NCBI GenBank assembly: GCA_003250275.1
Contig: QKGW01000397.1
Span: 1-8,514, forward strand
DNA: 8,514 nucleotides
Source of the DNA: Alphaproteobacteria bacterium
GTDB taxonomy: Bacteria > Pseudomonadota > Alphaproteobacteria > Rhodospirillales > Rhodospirillaceae
Direction of reading: 5' to 3'
The first letter of the stretch is position 1; each line of letters starts with the position of its first letter. Below, in pieces: positions 1-5,690 of this stretch. The translations under genes were made by a program, and so were the position numbers. The notes under the pieces were generated by a model, which saw nothing but the letters and a program-made list of their open reading frames with translations, had not been told where the DNA came from and did not search any database.

Positions 1-88
1 GCTGGGCGATCACCGGGCGTCGGCGCGCGGCGGCGTCGGCGAGGTAGGTCTCCAGGCGCGCGAGGGTGGTGCGGACGGCGTCGGTCAT
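1..88 (-). CDS. 5' end of an unidentified protein-coding gene (partial, runs off left edge)
   Basis: An open frame on the minus strand begins with ATG at 88-86 and stays open for 29 codons to the window edge. The peptide starts MTDAVRTTLARLETYLADAA and continues with an Arg-rich stretch and PVIAQ. A near-perfect Shine-Dalgarno sequence, AGGAGG, lies 8 bases before the ATG on the minus strand, which is the main reason to believe the start. The fragment is too short to assign to a family. It is divergent from the Lrp/AsnC regulator, 120 bp away, and genes in that arrangement are often amino-acid metabolism or export genes controlled by the regulator. That link is inference only. Confidence 0.55.
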   Translation of the reverse strand, partial: MTDAVRTTLARLETYLADAAARRRPVIAQ

Positions 89-208
89 GGCGGGTTCCTC
101 CTGCGCCGATGATGCGACGGCGCGGGGGCGCGTGTCCTTGCGATCTCGCGCTCGGTTCCGGGCAATATTGGCGTATTCTGCTCAAAACTGCCGACATAGG
201 AGCGAATC
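89..208. promoter_or_regulatory. Divergent control region of the Lrp/AsnC regulator and its neighbour
   Basis: This 120-bp gap separates two divergent starts. Most of it is GC-rich, but 161-190 is distinctly A/T-richer and holds the perfect 8-bp palindrome CAATATTG (163-170) and TATTCT (174-179), a 4-of-6 match to a -10 box. Lrp-family proteins often bind A/T-rich sites in their own promoters, so this stretch is the best candidate for an autoregulatory operator and the promoter. No convincing -35 box could be placed. Confidence 0.35.
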
Positions 209-688
209 ATGGTGGAGAAGCGCTTCGACGCGTTCGATCTTAAGATCCTCGCCGTCCTCCAGGAGGACGGGCGGATCCCCAACACCGAGCTGGCCGAGCG
301 GGTCGGCCTGTCGCCGACGCCGTGCCTGCGGCGGGTGCGCGCGCTGGAAGCGGCGGGGGTGATCGCGGGCTACCGCGCGACGCTCGCGCGCAAGGCGGTC
401 GATCTCGGGCTGACGGTGTTCGTCGAGGTGAAGGTGGACGGCCATCGCGACGTCAATGCCGAGGCGATCCAGGCGGCGTTCCACGCGCTGCCCGAGGTGG
501 TCGCCTGCCACCTCGTCTCGGGCGAGTACGATTTCCTCTGCCAGGTGGTGGTGCCCGATCTCGCGGGCTACGAGGCGTTCCTCCTCGGCCACCTGCTCAA
601 GCTGCCGATGGTCAAGGACATCCGCAGCAACTTTGCGATCCGCGAGATCAAGCAGGACGAACCGCTGCCGCTCGCGCACCTGGGGTAG
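209..688 (+). CDS. Lrp/AsnC-family transcriptional regulator
   Basis: This is a 159-residue feast/famine regulator of normal family length. Residues about 8-53 form the N-terminal winged helix-turn-helix, with the recognition-helix segment LSPTPCLRRVRALEAAGVI near 34-52 typical of the family. Residues about 68-145 form the ligand-binding and oligomerisation RAM domain, including the GEYDF motif at 105-109. The start at 209 is supported by AGGAG at 198-202, six bases upstream. The family senses amino acids or related small molecules and binds DNA as dimers or octamers. The gene is convergent with garR and divergent from the partial gene at the left edge, so its likelier target is that neighbour, or itself, rather than the aldarate genes. 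The effector cannot be read from the sequence. Confidence 0.93.
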   Translation: MVEKRFDAFDLKILAVLQEDGRIPNTELAERVGLSPTPCLRRVRALEAAGVIAGYRATLARKAVDLGLTVFVEVKVDGHRDVNAEAIQAAFHALPEVVACHLVSGEYDFLCQVVVPDLAGYEAFLLGHLLKLPMVKDIRSNFAIREIKQDEPLPLAHLG

Positions 689-722
689 GCCGCGGGAGCG
701 GCGGCATCTTCCTCATGCGTCA

Positions 723-743
723 CCCCCGGACTTGGTCCGGGGG
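723..743. repeat. 9-bp palindrome in the convergent gap (REP-like, possible terminator)
   Basis: The arms CCCCCGGAC (723-731) and GTCCGGGGG (735-743) are perfect reverse complements around the 3-base loop TTG. The element lies between the stop of the Lrp/AsnC gene (688) and the stop of garR (781), where both transcripts should end. There is no T-run on either side, so it is not a textbook intrinsic terminator. Palindromes of the form CCCGGACTTGATCCGGG are, from general knowledge, common dispersed repeats between alphaproteobacterial genes. The rest of 689-780 shows nothing else. Confidence 0.6.
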
Positions 744-780
744 CGCGCCGATGTGTTCGAGGGTGCGGCCTTGCCGCGCC

Positions 781-1668
781 TCAGTCCTCGGCGACCTTGG
801 AGCCGGAGAGATATTCGAGCGCCTTGACCATCGCCGAGTGGTCCCAGCCCGAGCCGCCGTGCGCGGCGCAGGAGTTGAACAGTTCCTGCGCGGTGGCGGT
901 GTTCGGCAGGCTGAGGCCGAGGCTGCGCGCGGTCGAGAGCGCGAGGTTGAGGTCCTTCTGGTGCAGGGCGATGCGGAAGCCCGGCTCGAAGGTGCGCTTG
1001 ACCATGCGTTCGCCGTGGACTTCGAGCACCTTGGAGTTGGCGAAGCCGCCCATCAGCGCCTGACGCACCCGCGCCGGGTCCGCGCCCGCCTTGGCCGCGA
1101 GCAACAGCGCCTCGCCGACCGCCTCGATGTTCAAGGCGACGATGATCTGGTTGGCGACCTTGGTGATCTGCCCCGCGCCGTTGTCGCCGACGAGGGTGAT
1201 GTTCTTGCCCATCAGCTCGAACAGCGGCTTGACCGTGGCGAAGGTGTCCTCGGGGCCACCGACCATGATCGTGAGCGTCGCCGCCTTCGCGCCGACCTCG
1301 CCGCCCGACACCGGCGCATCGAGGTAGCGGCAGCCGAGGGCTTCGATCTTCTTGGCGAATTCCTGGGTTGCCACCGGCGCGATCGAGCTCATGTCGACGA
1401 CGATCTTGCCGGGCGAGAGCCCTTCCGCGACGCCGCCCGGAGTGAACAGCACCGCCTCGACGTCGGGGGTGTCGGGCACCATCACGATGATGATCTCGCC
1501 CGCGCGCGCCACCTCGGCGGACGAGGCGCACGCCTTGCCGCCCGCGGCGACGAGTTCGGCGGGCACCTCGCCGATGGTGTGGAGGAAGACCTCGTGCCCG
1601 GCGGCGATCAGGTGGGCCGCCATCGGCTTGCCCATGATCCCGAGGCCGATGAAACCGACTTTGGTCAT
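781..1668 (-). CDS. garR: 2-hydroxy-3-oxopropionate (tartronate semialdehyde) reductase
   Basis: This 295-residue enzyme reduces tartronate semialdehyde to D-glycerate with NAD(P)H, the last step before glycerate kinase. It belongs to the beta-hydroxyacid dehydrogenase family and has the usual length. The N-terminal dinucleotide-binding signature FIGLGIMGKPMA is at residues 6-17. The substrate-binding motif DAPVSGGEVGAKAATL is at 117-132. The catalytic-lysine motif GQITKVANQ is at 166-174, with K170 as catalytic lysine and N174 beside it. The C-terminal HQKDLNLAL is at 236-244. The start is supported by GGAG on the minus strand, six bases from the ATG. It is the last gene of the gudD-garL-garR unit, 14 bp after the garL stop. 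The same family includes GlxR and 3-hydroxyisobutyrate dehydrogenase, but the neighbours make GarR by far the best reading. Confidence 0.93.
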   Translation of the reverse strand: MTKVGFIGLGIMGKPMAAHLIAAGHEVFLHTIGEVPAELVAAGGKACASSAEVARAGEIIIVMVPDTPDVEAVLFTPGGVAEGLSPGKIVVDMSSIAPVATQEFAKKIEALGCRYLDAPVSGGEVGAKAATLTIMVGGPEDTFATVKPLFELMGKNITLVGDNGAGQITKVANQIIVALNIEAVGEALLLAAKAGADPARVRQALMGGFANSKVLEVHGERMVKRTFEPGFRIALHQKDLNLALSTARSLGLSLPNTATAQELFNSCAAHGGSGWDHSAMVKALEYLSGSKVAED

Positions 1669-1682
1669 GACGTGCTCCTTTG

Positions 1683-2447
1683 TTAGGACTTGTAGCGGGC
1701 CGCGAGCGCCTCGGCGCCGCGGGCGAGCAGGGCGATGTCGGCGCCGACCGCGGCGAAGGTGACGCCCTCGCGCATGTAGAGGCGGGCGAGGGTTTCGTCC
1801 GGGGCGAGGATGCCCGCGGCCTTGCCGGCGGCGGTGATGCGCTTGATCGTCTCGACGATGATCTTCTGCATGTCGGGGTGAGTTGCCTTGCCGAGGTAGC
1901 CGAGCGAGGCGGAGAGGTCGCCGGGGCCGATGAACACCGCGTCGACGCCGTCGACCGCGGCGATCGCTTCGAGGTTACCGAGTGCCTCGCCGGTCTCGAC
2001 CTGAACGATCAGGCAGAGTTCCTCCTCGGCGCGGGCGTGGTAGTTGGCGACGCGGCCGAAGCGCGAGGCGCGCGACAGGCCGGTGAAGCCGCGCATCCCG
2101 CGCGGCGGATAGCGCATCGCCTCGACCGCGCGGGCGGCCTCGTCGGCGTTCTGCACGTAGGGCACCAGCAGGGTCTGCGCGCCGACGTCGAGGTAGCGCT
2201 TGATCAGCGCGGTGTCGTTCCACGGCACCCGCACCACCGGCGACGCGGTGCCGCCCTCGCACGCCTGCAACTGCGGCAGGATGGTGAGGGGGTCGTTGGG
2301 GGAGTGCTCGGCGTCGAGCACGATCCAGTCGAACCCCGCGCCGGCGATCACCTCGGTCGAAATGTAGCTCGACAGGTGGGACCACAACCCGATCTGGGTC
2401 TCGCCCGCGGCGAGCCGCCGCTTGAACGCGTTCACTGGCAAATCCAT
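1683..2447 (-). CDS. garL: 5-keto-4-deoxy-D-glucarate aldolase (HpcH/HpaI family)
   Basis: This 254-residue class II (metal-dependent) aldolase cleaves 5-keto-4-deoxy-D-glucarate to pyruvate and tartronate semialdehyde. HpcH/HpaI family marks are clear: FDWIVLDAEHSPND at 39-52 (with D45 and H48), VVRVPWND at 71-78 (with R73 as the expected pyruvate-binding arginine), and the metal ligands E151 in VQVET and D177 in FIGPGDLSASLG. Length is normal. The start has AAGGAG six bases upstream, and a second AAGGAG just before it. It lies 30 bp after the gudD stop and 14 bp before garR. Some stretches, such as LVPYVQNADEA and the C-terminal LLARGAEALAARY, read more like HpaI (4-hydroxy-2-oxoheptanedioate aldolase) than enterobacterial GarL. 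The assignment therefore rests on gene context as well as family. GarL and HpaI enzymes accept overlapping substrates. Confidence 0.87.
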   Translation of the reverse strand: MDLPVNAFKRRLAAGETQIGLWSHLSSYISTEVIAGAGFDWIVLDAEHSPNDPLTILPQLQACEGGTASPVVRVPWNDTALIKRYLDVGAQTLLVPYVQNADEAARAVEAMRYPPRGMRGFTGLSRASRFGRVANYHARAEEELCLIVQVETGEALGNLEAIAAVDGVDAVFIGPGDLSASLGYLGKATHPDMQKIIVETIKRITAAGKAAGILAPDETLARLYMREGVTFAAVGADIALLARGAEALAARYKS

Positions 2448-2477
2448 GATCCGCTCCTTGCTCCTTCTGGGGATGCC

Positions 2478-3824
2478 TTACCGAACCAGACACGGGCGCT
2501 TGTTGTCGAAGCGCCAATCGGGGATGAGGTAGCGCATCGCCATCGCGTCGTCGCGCGCCCCCAGGCCCAAAGATTTGTAGACCGCGTGCGCCGCTTCCAG
2601 GCGCTCGGGGTCGAGGGTGATGCCGAGGCCGGGCTCGTCCGGAACCTTGACCATGCCGCCCGCGATCCTGAGCGGTTCGCGGGTGAGGCGCTCGGTGCCG
2701 TCCTGCCAGATCCAGTGGGTGTCGATCGGGGTGAGGCGTCCGGGCGCGGCGGCGGCGGCGTGGGTGAACATCGCGAGCGAGATGTCGAAGTGGTTGTTCG
2801 AGTGGGAGCCCCAGGTGAGGCCCCAGTCGCGGCACATCTGCGCCACCCGCACCGCGCCGCGCATCGTCCAGAAATGCGGATCGGCGAGCGGGATGTCGAC
2901 GGCGTGGAGCTGTACCGCATGGCCCATCTGCCGCCAGTCGGTGGCGATCATGTTGGTGGCGGTGGGAATGCCGGTGGCGCGGCGGAACTCCGCCATCACC
3001 TCGCGGCCCGAGTAGCCCTGTTCGGCGCCGCACGGGTCCTCGGCGTAGGCGAGCACGCCGGGGAACGCCTTGACCAGCGCGATCGCCTCTTCGAGCGACC
3101 ACGCGCCGTTGGGGTCGATCGAGACGCGCGCCTCGGGGAAGCGCGTCTTGAGCGCCGCCGAGGCCTCCATCTCCGCCTCGCCCGCGAGCACGCCACCCTT
3201 GAGCTTGAAGTCCTTGAAGCCGTAGCGCGCCTCCGCCGCCTCGGCGAGGCGCACCACCGCCTCGGGCGTCAGCGCCTCCTCGTCGCGCACGCGCAGCCAG
3301 TCGTCGCCGGGTTCGCCGGCGCGGTAGGGGAGGTCGGTCTTTTTGCGGTCGCCGACGTAGAACAGGTAGCCGAGCATCGGCACCGCGTCGCGCTGGCGGC
3401 CCTCGCCGAGGAGATCGGCGACCGAAACCCCGAGGAAGCGCCCGAGCAGGTCGAGCATTGCCGCCTCGATCGCGGTGAGCGCGTGGATCGCGATCCGGAG
3501 GTCGAAGGTCTGCAGCCCGCGCCCGCCGGAGTCGCGGTCGGCGAAGGCGTCGCCCGCCGCCTTCAGCACCGCGTTCCACGCTGCGACCGGCTGCCCGACG
3601 ACGAGAGGGATCGCGTCTTCGAGGGTCTTGCGGATCGGCTCGCCGCCGGGGACTTCGCCGAGGCCGGTGTGCCCGGCGCTGTCCTCCATCACCACCACGT
3701 TGCGGGTGAAGAAGGGGCCGTGCGCGCCCGAAAGGTTGAGGAGCATACTGTCGCGCCCCGCAACCGGAACCACGCGCATCGCCGTCACCACCGGGCTGTC
3801 CCCGATTCGCTGCCGCTCCGCCAT
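2478..3824 (-). CDS. gudD: D-glucarate dehydratase
   Basis: This 448-residue enolase-superfamily enzyme removes water from D-glucarate to give 5-keto-4-deoxy-D-glucarate. It matches the E. coli GudD family nearly from end to end and has almost the same length. Recognisable segments are LSGAHGPFFTRNVVV (31-45), GEVPGGE (56-62), DRDSGGRGLQTFDLR (97-111), the catalytic KxK motif in FKLKGG (K207 and K209), metal ligand D237 in DPNGAW, E262 in AEDPCGAEQG, N291 in TATNMIATDWRQMGH, and catalytic H341 in TWGSHSNNHFDIS. It ends with NKRPCLVR, like the E. coli enzyme. The start at 3824 is preferred because AGGAGG lies six bases upstream and the protein then aligns with the family. An upstream in-frame ATG at 4010 would add 62 unrelated residues. 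It is the first gene of the minus-strand unit and divergent from the transporter. Confidence 0.97.
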   Translation of the reverse strand: MAERQRIGDSPVVTAMRVVPVAGRDSMLLNLSGAHGPFFTRNVVVMEDSAGHTGLGEVPGGEPIRKTLEDAIPLVVGQPVAAWNAVLKAAGDAFADRDSGGRGLQTFDLRIAIHALTAIEAAMLDLLGRFLGVSVADLLGEGRQRDAVPMLGYLFYVGDRKKTDLPYRAGEPGDDWLRVRDEEALTPEAVVRLAEAAEARYGFKDFKLKGGVLAGEAEMEASAALKTRFPEARVSIDPNGAWSLEEAIALVKAFPGVLAYAEDPCGAEQGYSGREVMAEFRRATGIPTATNMIATDWRQMGHAVQLHAVDIPLADPHFWTMRGAVRVAQMCRDWGLTWGSHSNNHFDISLAMFTHAAAAAPGRLTPIDTHWIWQDGTERLTREPLRIAGGMVKVPDEPGLGITLDPERLEAAHAVYKSLGLGARDDAMAMRYLIPDWRFDNKRPCLVR

Positions 3825-3871
3825 GTTCGTCCTCCTCGATCGACGGTGCCCCCGCCCGCGTTGGCCGCGGA

Positions 3872-3901
3872 ATTCTACGCAGGGTTTCTCGAACGCATCA
3901 A
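3872..3901 (-). promoter_or_regulatory. Predicted sigma70-type promoter of gudD-garL-garR
   Basis: Read on the minus strand, a -35 box TTGATG (3901-3896, 4 of 6 consensus bases) is followed after 18 bp by a -10 box TAGAAT (3877-3872, 5 of 6). Transcription would start near 3864 and give a leader of about 40 bases before the gudD ATG, enough for the ribosome site at 3831-3836. This is a prediction from consensus matching only. Confidence 0.5.
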
Positions 3902-3910
3902 TGAAAGCGC
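3902..3910 (+). promoter_or_regulatory. LacI-type half-operator next to the gudD -35 box
   Basis: The sequence TGAAAGCGC repeats the first eight bases (TGAAAGCG) of the full operator-like sequence at 4048-4061, but the other half of the palindrome is missing. It directly abuts the predicted gudD -35 box, where binding would affect polymerase. It could be a weak auxiliary site or a chance match. Confidence 0.25.
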
Positions 3911-3935
3911 AATCGCACTCACCAGTAAACCAGCA

Positions 3936-3972
3936 TTCCGTGCCACGGAAAAAATTCCGAAATTTGCGGGAA
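3936..3972. promoter_or_regulatory. Cluster of TTCCG/CGGAA inverted half-sites
   Basis: TTCCGTGCCACGGAA (3936-3950) is a perfect palindrome with 7-bp arms around one central base. Its right half is reused in a second inverted repeat, CGGAA-AAAA-TTCCG (3946-3959). That repeat's right half faces a further GGGAA at 3968-3972. TTCCG elements start 19 bp apart, close to two helical turns, so successive sites lie on about the same DNA face. This suits a dimeric regulator binding side by side. The regulator cannot be named from the sequence. Confidence 0.45.
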
Positions 3973-3987
3973 TTGCTTCGGATTACC

Positions 3988-4001
3988 TGGAAACGCTTGA
4001 C
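3988..4001. promoter_or_regulatory. LacI-type operator-like sequence, site 1
   Basis: TGGAAACGCTTGAC fits the LacI-family operator pattern TGnAAnCGnTTnCA except for its last two bases. It contains the core AAACGCTT. The ten bases GGAAACGCTT (3989-3998) are the exact reverse complement of AAGCGTTTCC inside site 2. Its right end overlaps the -35-like TTGACT of the transporter side, where a bound repressor would block polymerase. Confidence 0.5.
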
Positions 4002-4047
4002 TTGACGCACCGAAAGGAAGCCAATGGTAGTCCGAAACGGGTAGGTA

Positions 4048-4061
4048 TGAAAGCGTTTCCA
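4048..4061. promoter_or_regulatory. LacI-type operator-like sequence, site 2
   Basis: TGAAAGCGTTTCCA matches every fixed position of the LacI-family operator pattern TGnAAnCGnTTnCA. One further base pair (4047 and 4062) extends the palindrome. Its centre is 60 bp from the centre of site 1, near six helical turns, a spacing that could allow looping by a tetramer. No LacI-family gene is present in the window, so the binding protein would be encoded elsewhere. Confidence 0.55.
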
Positions 4062-4157
4062 TCACCGCCCGCGAGGGTGGGCCGGAATTCAGCGGAGGGG
4101 AAACCGCAAGTGACGTAGTCGCGTGCTTCGAAAAATACGAACCGGGAGGACGACCCA

Positions 4158-5198
4158 ATGAAAAAACCGCTGTTGGGAATGTGTGTGGTAGCCGCCACGG
4201 CGCTGGGGCTCGTGTCGGCCGCGGGAGCGGCGGACAAGCCGATCTCCGGCAATCTCCGAATCGTCATCGGGTCGAGCTCGACCGGCGGCGACACCTACCA
4301 GAACGCGGCGATCATCGCCGACGAACTCTCCAGGCATCTCGACATCAACGCCAAGGTCGACGCCGTCGGCGTCTCCGCCGCCTTCCAGGCCGTCTCGCGG
4401 GTCAAGGACGGCAGCACGATCATGTTCTTCCACGATCAGTCCTACCTCGGGCACCTCTTGGGCCTGAAGGGCTACCAGGACCTCTTCACCGCCTACACCG
4501 TCGGCCCGACGGTCTCGATCAACCCCGGCGATGCCTTCGTCGGCGCGAAGGATTCCAAGTACAAGACCATCGAGGACGTGATCCAGGGGGCCGCCAAGGG
4601 CGAGCGCATCCGCGTGGCGATCCAGCCGGGCGGCGTCTCCGAGGTCTACTACGGCGCGCTCAACAACGCGATCAAGGTGCGTTATCCGGGCAAGGAGGCG
4701 AACCTCGTCACCGTCAAGACCGGCTCGCAGGGCGACAAGAACCAGCTCCTCTTCGACCGCCAGGCCGAAGTGATCCACGGCTCGGTGCAGGCCAACGAGC
4801 AGTACACCCGTCTGCCCGCCGAGGATCAGAAGGCGATGCGCTTCTACTGGCTGCCGGCGCGTCAGGCGACGATCGCCCAGGCGAATCCCGAGGGCATGGG
4901 TGCGACGAGCCGCGAGGACCTCCTCAAGTTCACCTCGCCGAACGTCCACGTCACCCTCGACGGCAAGCAGGACTTCACCTTCGATAAGGAATTCTTCTTC
5001 ATCTACAACAAGGAGATGGACCCCAAGGTGGTCGCCTATCTCGACAAGGCTCTCGGCGAGATCTTCGCCAAGGGCGAGGTGCAGAAGAAGCTCAAGCAGT
5101 CGTTCTTCATCCCGAACTTCCAGCCCTCCAAGCAGGCTGAGGCGTACCTGATGAAGAAGGCGGCGCAGTCGAAGAAGCTCATCGACGCAACCCGTTGA
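4158..5198 (+). CDS. TTT-family (TctC-like) periplasmic substrate-binding protein, probably for aldarates
   Basis: This 346-residue protein would bind the substrate in the periplasm and hand it to the TctA/TctB permease. An N-terminal signal peptide is clear: KK at 2-3, a hydrophobic core at about 5-20 and a likely signal peptidase I site after AGA at residue 24. Cys9 lies inside the core and is not a lipobox. The mature part shows a TctC-like layout, with an N-terminal strand ending in SSSTGGDTYQNAAIIADEL (39-57), then VGAKDSKYKTIEDVI (128-142) and GVSEVYYGALNN (159-170). It is slightly longer than usual and diverges from the common PxGGxxD signature. The start has GGAGG eight bases upstream. 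It is the first gene of the transporter operon. Substrate assignment to D-glucarate/galactarate is inferred from the enzyme genes on both sides; the family also includes carriers of citrate and other carboxylates. Confidence 0.88.
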   Translation: MKKPLLGMCVVAATALGLVSAAGAADKPISGNLRIVIGSSSTGGDTYQNAAIIADELSRHLDINAKVDAVGVSAAFQAVSRVKDGSTIMFFHDQSYLGHLLGLKGYQDLFTAYTVGPTVSINPGDAFVGAKDSKYKTIEDVIQGAAKGERIRVAIQPGGVSEVYYGALNNAIKVRYPGKEANLVTVKTGSQGDKNQLLFDRQAEVIHGSVQANEQYTRLPAEDQKAMRFYWLPARQATIAQANPEGMGATSREDLLKFTSPNVHVTLDGKQDFTFDKEFFFIYNKEMDPKVVAYLDKALGEIFAKGEVQKKLKQSFFIPNFQPSKQAEAYLMKKAAQSKKLIDATR

Positions 5199-5206
5199 CC
5201 CCATGC

Positions 5207-5234
5207 GCCGCCGCCCCGTGCGCGGGGCGGCGGC
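5207..5234 (+). other. Strong RNA hairpin between the binding-protein and TctB-like genes
   Basis: The arms GCCGCCGCCCCG (5207-5218) and CGGGGCGGCGGC (5223-5234) are perfect 12-base reverse complements, all G-C pairs, around the loop TGCG. The hairpin begins 9 bases after the binding-protein stop and ends 6 bases before the AGGAGG (5241-5246) of the next gene. There is no T-run, so simple termination is unlikely. It most likely blocks 3' exonucleases and keeps the binding-protein message abundant, or reduces read-through to the permease genes. Confidence 0.7.
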
Positions 5235-5251
5235 TCCCTGAGGAGGCGGAC

Positions 5252-5680
5252 ATGGAATTCCTGCGCGTCACCATCGATTTCGACCAATCGCATCTGTTCT
5301 TTCCGCGCATCGTCGGCTGGGTGCTGGTGGTGCTCCTGTGCCTCGCCCTGGTGGCGCGGCGGCGCGAACTCGTGCGCGCGGCGGCGGGTCTGCGCGGCAG
5401 CCTCGGCGCGGCGATCGAGAGCCTCGATCTCAAGACCTTCGGCGGCACCATCGGGCTCCTCATCGCCTACATCGTGGTGATGGACCGGCTCTCCGACGTT
5501 TGGCCCAACACCGGCCTGAGCTTCCTCGTCTGCTCGATGGTGTTCATGGCGTCGCTGTCGCTGCTCTACCTGCACGATCGCACCCGGCGCAAGGTCGCGC
5601 TCGCGATCGTCTGCGCGGTGCTCGCGCCGTTCGTGGTGTGGTACGCGCTCGCCAAGCTGTTCTTCCTGACCCTGCCCTGA
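5252..5680 (+). CDS. TctB-like small membrane subunit of the TTT transporter
   Basis: This 142-residue membrane protein has four predicted hydrophobic segments: about 18-36 (IVGWVLVVLLCLALVA), 63-80 (GGTIGLLIAYIVVM), 86-107 (TGLSFLVCSMVFMASLSLLYL) and 113-139. The segments are separated by a positively charged loop after the first and a short basic DRTRRK loop before the last. This four-helix layout, small size and position between the binding protein and large permease define TctB, whose sequence is poorly conserved. The start at 5252 is chosen because AGGAGG (5241-5246) lies five bases upstream. An in-frame ATG codon candidate at 5195 would overlap the previous gene and place coding sequence across the hairpin. 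The 10-bp gap to the TctA gene, with the next ribosome site overlapping this stop, argues for coupled translation. Its precise role in transport is not known in detail for the family. Confidence 0.9.
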   Translation: MEFLRVTIDFDQSHLFFPRIVGWVLVVLLCLALVARRRELVRAAAGLRGSLGAAIESLDLKTFGGTIGLLIAYIVVMDRLSDVWPNTGLSFLVCSMVFMASLSLLYLHDRTRRKVALAIVCAVLAPFVVWYALAKLFFLTLP

Positions 5681-5690
5681 GGAGAGTTCG

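Larger units (their letters stand above)
3825..4157. promoter_or_regulatory. Divergent control region between gudD and the transporter operon
   Basis: This 333-bp stretch has no believable gene. It is visibly richer in A/T than the coding sequence, especially at 3895-4060. It carries a sigma70-like promoter for gudD, two LacI-type operator-like sequences, one half-operator and a cluster of TTCCG/CGGAA half-sites, listed separately. For the transporter side, overlapping -35-like boxes TTGACT (3997-4002) and TTGACG (4002-4007) are visible, but no good -10 box follows at the usual spacing, which could suggest activator dependence. If transcription starts soon after these boxes, the leader before the binding-protein gene is roughly 100 bases or more. 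Confidence 0.75.

Noticed and set aside
209..688. The Lrp/AsnC gene as the dedicated aldarate regulator
   Set aside because: It is convergent with garR, has its own divergent partner and control region, and its family mainly senses amino acids. Nothing in the sequence links it to the gudD-tctC region.
3825..4010. An upstream in-frame ATG that would lengthen GudD by 62 residues
   Set aside because: The extra residues have no counterpart in GudD, lie across the promoter and half-site cluster, and the ATG at 3824 has a perfect AGGAGG site.
1680..4118. An 812-codon open frame on the plus strand across garL, gudD and the control region
   Set aside because: It is antisense to two firmly identified enzymes. 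Its translation is a low-complexity mix of Arg, Gly, Ala, Glu and His typical of high-GC reverse frames, and it has no family signature.
4084..4141. Possible promoter boxes just before the binding-protein gene (for example TACGAA at 4136-4141)
   Set aside because: A start from this box would fall within or after the ribosome site at 4145-4149, and no matching -35 box is present.
688..4233. A 17-base direct repeat, GGCCGCGGGAGCGGCGG, at 688-704 and 4217-4233
   Set aside because: The second copy is ordinary coding sequence in a signal peptide (Ala/Gly codons). With only two GC-rich copies and no mobile element between, it is probably chance.
5195..5251. A longer start for the TctB-like protein at 5195
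   Set aside because: It would overlap the end of the binding-protein gene, translate through the hairpin and add a Cys/Ala/Pro/Arg-rich leader not expected for TctB. The ATG at 5252 has a proper ribosome site.
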